6,368 nt of DNA. Origin: an uncultured Acetatifactor sp. Its GTDB lineage: Bacteria > Bacillota > Clostridia > Lachnospirales > Lachnospiraceae. Position 1 is the stretch's first letter. Each line of letters starts with the position of its first letter. Made by a program: the position numbers and the translations under genes. Below, one piece after another: positions 6,205-6,368 of the stretch. The stretch spans positions 4,111-10,478 of the forward strand of contig CAQUWW010000102.1 in NCBI GenBank assembly GCA_948896875.1. The letters are read 5' to 3'. The notes under the pieces were generated by a model. The model saw nothing but the letters and a program-made list of their open reading frames with translations, made no database searches and was not told the DNA's origin.

Positions 6205-6368
6205 ATGGGTTCCTATTATAAACATAAGAGAAGCGAGAAAGTAGATGTATACTATTCTTTTCAATGTGAGCATTGTGGAAAGGACAGTGGTCCGCAGAAG
6301 GCAGTGCTGATCGGCATGGAAGCCACGGACAACAGCAATTTTAAGACATTGAGCCAGGACAGAGAGGA
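6205..6368 (+). CDS. Zinc-ribbon-like hypothetical protein, 3' partial
   Basis: Unrecognised gene starting 36 nt after gpmI and open to the right edge; 54 full codons are visible. The protein begins MGSYYKHKRSEKVDVYYSF and continues with QCEHCGKDSG (C21 and C24), a CxxC knuckle typical of one half of a zinc ribbon; a second cysteine pair would be expected further on, outside the window. No signal peptide or membrane segment is seen in the visible part, so it is probably cytoplasmic. With no terminator after gpmI it should share the gpmI transcript. Codon use resembles its neighbours. Function unknown: a small nucleic-acid-binding or structural zinc protein would fit but is not shown. Confidence 0.75.
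   Translation, partial: MGSYYKHKRSEKVDVYYSFQCEHCGKDSGPQKAVLIGMEATDNSNFKTLSQDRE

Noticed and set aside
5017..6273. 418-residue open frame on the - strand, opposite gpmI
   Set aside because: It lies almost wholly antisense to a gene with all its catalytic residues, and its product (His-, Arg- and Ile-rich) shows no recognisable domain. Long antisense frames are expected from the codon bias of the true gene.

Overview
The window looks like chromosomal DNA of a Gram-positive gut-type Clostridia, most likely Lachnospiraceae. The reasons are roughly half G+C with purine-rich coding strands, strong AGGAGG-type ribosome binding sites, sigma-A-like promoters, a large family 1 sugar-binding lipoprotein of the LplA/YtcQ kind, a cytoplasmic family 95 glycoside hydrolase, and a bacterial cofactor-independent phosphoglycerate mutase. 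The family assignment comes from protein style, not from a marker gene. Every supported gene is on the + strand.

Layout. Positions 1-1667 hold the 3' part of an ABC-transporter sugar-binding protein. Its reading frame is open to the left edge, so the true start, signal peptide and lipobox lie outside. A strong hairpin terminator (about 1690-1740) follows, then a candidate promoter (1750-1778). Next is an 868-residue GH95-type hydrolase (1849-4455), whose start is best placed at 1849 rather than at an in-frame ATG further upstream. It has no signal peptide, carries two charged low-complexity insertions, and differs from the usual GH95 pattern around two catalytic positions. No convincing terminator follows it. 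A very good promoter (4481-4509) precedes a leader of about 110 nt with competing hairpins, an unused AGGAGG, and an 8-codon frame overlapping the next start. Then comes gpmI (4624-6168), complete and with its active-site residues. A new gene with a CxxC zinc-ribbon motif starts at 6205 and runs off the right edge.

How the parts fit. The binding protein and GH95 enzyme suggest an import-then-hydrolyse route for an oligosaccharide: capture outside the membrane, transport by permeases presumably encoded upstream, and removal of a terminal sugar (fucose or a related L-sugar) in the cytoplasm. gpmI belongs to central glycolysis and has its own promoter, so it is probably a core gene beside an accessory sugar locus. 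I see no mobile element, CRISPR array, tRNA or rRNA. I do not see clear evidence of a new biological system. The most checkable oddities are the divergent GH95 active site with its repeat-bearing inserts, and the gpmI leader.
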